Part shown: positions 62,145-64,000 of the stretch, one piece after another
Position numbering within the stretch: the first letter of the stretch is position 1
Layout: each line of letters starts with the position of its first letter
DNA from: UBA1206 sp050953105
GTDB taxonomy: Bacteria; Bacillota; Clostridia; Oscillospirales; CAG-382
DNA length: 64,000 nt
NCBI GenBank assembly: GCA_050953105.1
Contig: JBMNMA010000009.1
Coordinates: 1-64,000, forward strand
Reading direction: 5' to 3'
Position numbers and translations under genes: made by a program
The notes under the pieces: generated by a model
What the model was told of the DNA's origin: nothing
The model's database searches: none
What the model saw: only the letters and a program-made list of their open reading frames with translations

Positions 62145-63133
62145 ATGCTTACGGAAGCACAAGCGGCAGATATGGCATGTTTGTTTACAAAAAACATTAC
62201 ATCAATAAAAACCTTAACAGCTTTCACAATGAGGTATATGAGGTATGCGGCAATATTACTTTTATTCTCCGTGTTTCTGAAGGGAAACGGGATGAGGAAA
62301 CAAAGGCCGAAATTGATTTTTTATTATATCTCAAAAAAACTTTGTTCCCAGCAGCACCCCCTATCGAGTCATTACAAAACAAGTATGTTCATCTGGCATT
62401 TATTGATGATATATGCTATACCGTCTCTGCCTATCAAAAGGCAAAGGGCAAGGATTGCTGGTCAAGGGGCATTGACGGCAAGGAAAGGTTTAAAGTAATC
62501 GGCCAAACATTGGGGAAAATGCACAGGCTATCAATGCAGTATTACTGTAATAATAAAGTCAAACGCAGGCAGTGGGATGAAAACCCCCATATATTAAAAG
62601 CGCATGGTATATTATTCAATTACAATAAAGAGCTGGCGGATAAATTTAATTCCTACATAGCGTTAATGAATAATTTTCCTAAGAAAAACAGCAGTTTCGG
62701 GCTTATCCATGGCGATTTTTTATTTTCAAATTACTTTTTTGATGATAAAAATAATATTTCGGTTTTCGACTTTGATGAGTGCGAATACTCATGGTATATT
62801 TATGACATAGCCGTCTGTATGTACTATTATCTCCTTGGCGGTGATCCCACCGAGCTTTGCGAAAAGGCTAATGAAGCTGAGGATATGTTTTTTCATATTA
62901 TGTCGGGGTATGTATCGGAATGTGAGCTTGATTTGGATTGTATAAGAAACATCGACTTGTTTTTTCAGCTTAGGGATTATGTCTTGCTTTCAAGCATTTT
63001 GGAAAAATCAGCCATCAGCCTTAGCGGCTGGAAAAAGAGCTTTGTTGAGGGCGCAACGGATCGTCTGTTAAACGAAAAACCGTTTATACAAGCGGATTTT
63101 GAAAAGGTGTATAAAGCTGTAGGTAATAAATAA
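62145..63133 (+). CDS. APH-type phosphotransferase, N-terminus apparently frameshifted
   Basis: The body carries FHNEVYEVCGNITFILRVSE, the catalytic loop LIHGDFLFSNYFFDD and metal motif VFDFDECEYSWYIYDIAV, as in aminoglycoside-phosphotransferase-fold kinases. Its frame is open from 62132 but has no ribosome site there. ATG 62145, with GAGGGAT upstream, starts a natural-looking N-terminus (MLTEAQAADMACLFTK) in another frame. A -1 shift near A-AAA-AAC (62189-62195) or shortly after would join them. It may be a recent mutation, a sequencing error or a programmed shift. The substrate is unknown. Confidence 0.72.
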
Positions 63134-63171
63134 TGAATACATCTATGAATGAAAAAACGGAGTTAGTAAAA

Positions 63172-64000
63172 TGAATGACATAAATATCGATAAAGTTCAT
63201 TTTTTAAGGGCAAACTGGTGCGACATTACGGTGCTTGAAAGCGAGGGCAAATACGCTCTTATTGATACCGGATTTAAAGGAAGCTTTTATACCATTGAAA
63301 ACTTTCTCAAATCCCAAGGAGTGGACAAGCTGGAGTTTGTGTTTTTGTCCCATTTTCATTGCGATCATTACGGCAGTGCGCTTAGAGTGCTTGAAAATTA
63401 TAAAGTGGATAAATTTTACACAAAAGAGTATAAAGGGCTTGAGCACTTGGGATCCAGCGGCAATGCCGAAGGAGAGGATTATTATATCGGCGAGCGCAAC
63501 AATTACAATGAAATAATCGAAAAAGCAGCCGAAAAAAGCAGTATTTGCTACATAACACCCGACCTTGAACCTATAACATTGGGAAACATAAAATTAACCG
63601 TTTTTATAAAGGAAAACAACCTTGAACGGCTTTATATGGATGAGGAAAGCCCTTTTAAGGGTATAAAGAAATTCAGTGAAAACATTAACAGCACCATTAT
63701 TTATGCCGAATTTACAAGCGGCGCCACCGCAGTTATTGCAGGGGACTATGTGGATATTATAACAGGCTATGATCCGGTGGATATGTTAAATACCAAAACG
63801 GCGGAGGAAATTAGTCATAATGTAGATGTATATAAACTCCCCCATCACGCCTGCGGAGTGGGCGCAACGGAAAAAATAGCAAACATATATCGTCCCGACC
63901 ATGTGGTTATGACCGTAGGCGAGGAGTATATGAATAACGGCCATCAGTTTTCGGACAATCTTAATAACTTGCTTGCCGCAAACCCCGACGTTAAGTTTTA
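63172..64000 (+). CDS. Metallo-beta-lactamase-fold protein, cut by the window end
   Basis: ATG 63172 follows GGAGTTAG. The frame is open to the last base (276 codons). It has the MBL metal motif LSHFHCDHYGSAL, with Cys in place of the usual residue before Asp, an Asp ligand in VIAGDYVDII and a late His in LPHHACG. The layout, with a VVMTVGEEYMNNGHQF end, recalls ComEC/Rec2 C-terminal MBL domains. The function is unknown. The 3' end lies outside the window. Confidence 0.8.

Overview
The window looks like a low-GC, spore-former-type anaerobe of the class Clostridia (Bacillota). The sequence points are strong AGGAGG ribosome sites, TTGACA-N17-TATAAT promoters, a general stress protein Ctc/L25 gene next to a Veg-like gene, TnpX-type large serine recombinases, a group II intron, a single-cluster ferredoxin and a DUF438/DUF1858/Crp-Fnr cluster typical of anaerobes. 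The species cannot be named from the sequence. No rRNA, tRNA or CRISPR array was recognised.

The left two thirds (1-43.9 kb) is accessory DNA in heavy decay. It opens with a one-polypeptide restriction-methylation-specificity enzyme, then the rotting head-packaging genes of a prophage (terminase small and large subunits with three in-frame stops and one frameshift). Insertion sequences follow: IS110, IS21, IS3 and IS256 families. Between them lie a TetR-controlled three-gene unit with an identical operator at both promoters, a group II intron sitting in a dispersed repeat, two phosphotransferases, a ParB-like protein and five separate copies of the C-terminal half of TnpX-like recombinases. 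From 24 to 32.3 kb there is an unusual cluster. Repeated head fragments of a WapA-like secreted protein with a DNRLRE domain are interleaved with an N-truncated secreted zinc protease (Big2 and ricin-like domains) and three lipoproteins, two of which are mosaic paralogues. A wrecked arsenic operon, a second (dead) IS256 and a two-gene secreted/membrane pair of unknown function (38.5-42.5 kb) follow.

From about 44 kb the DNA becomes ordered and gene-dense, probably chromosome backbone. It holds ctc with an attenuator-like leader, veg, DUF1801 proteins and an MBL hydrolase. Next comes a Crp/Fnr regulator divergent from a DUF1858-cupin-ferredoxin operon and downstream of a DUF438 hemerythrin/PAS gene; both target promoters carry the same palindrome at exactly the same distance from the -10 box. 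Then come a membrane protein plus glutathionylspermidine-synthase-like ATP-grasp operon, a diiron/MBL (ODP) sensor gene overlapping a PAS-HD-GYP phosphodiesterase, a frameshifted pirin, an FMN reductase, a PTPS-like protein and a lipoprotein behind a leader-peptide attenuator. A second, intact IS256-type element, a GNAT, a phosphotransferase and an MBL protein cut by the window edge close the region.

The most interesting unexplained items are the secreted-protein cassette cluster (24-32 kb), the ATP-grasp operon (51.8-54.6 kb), the ODP/HD-GYP pair (54.7-56.8 kb), the shared-geometry Crp/Fnr sites, and several structured noncoding elements attached to unrelated transposons.
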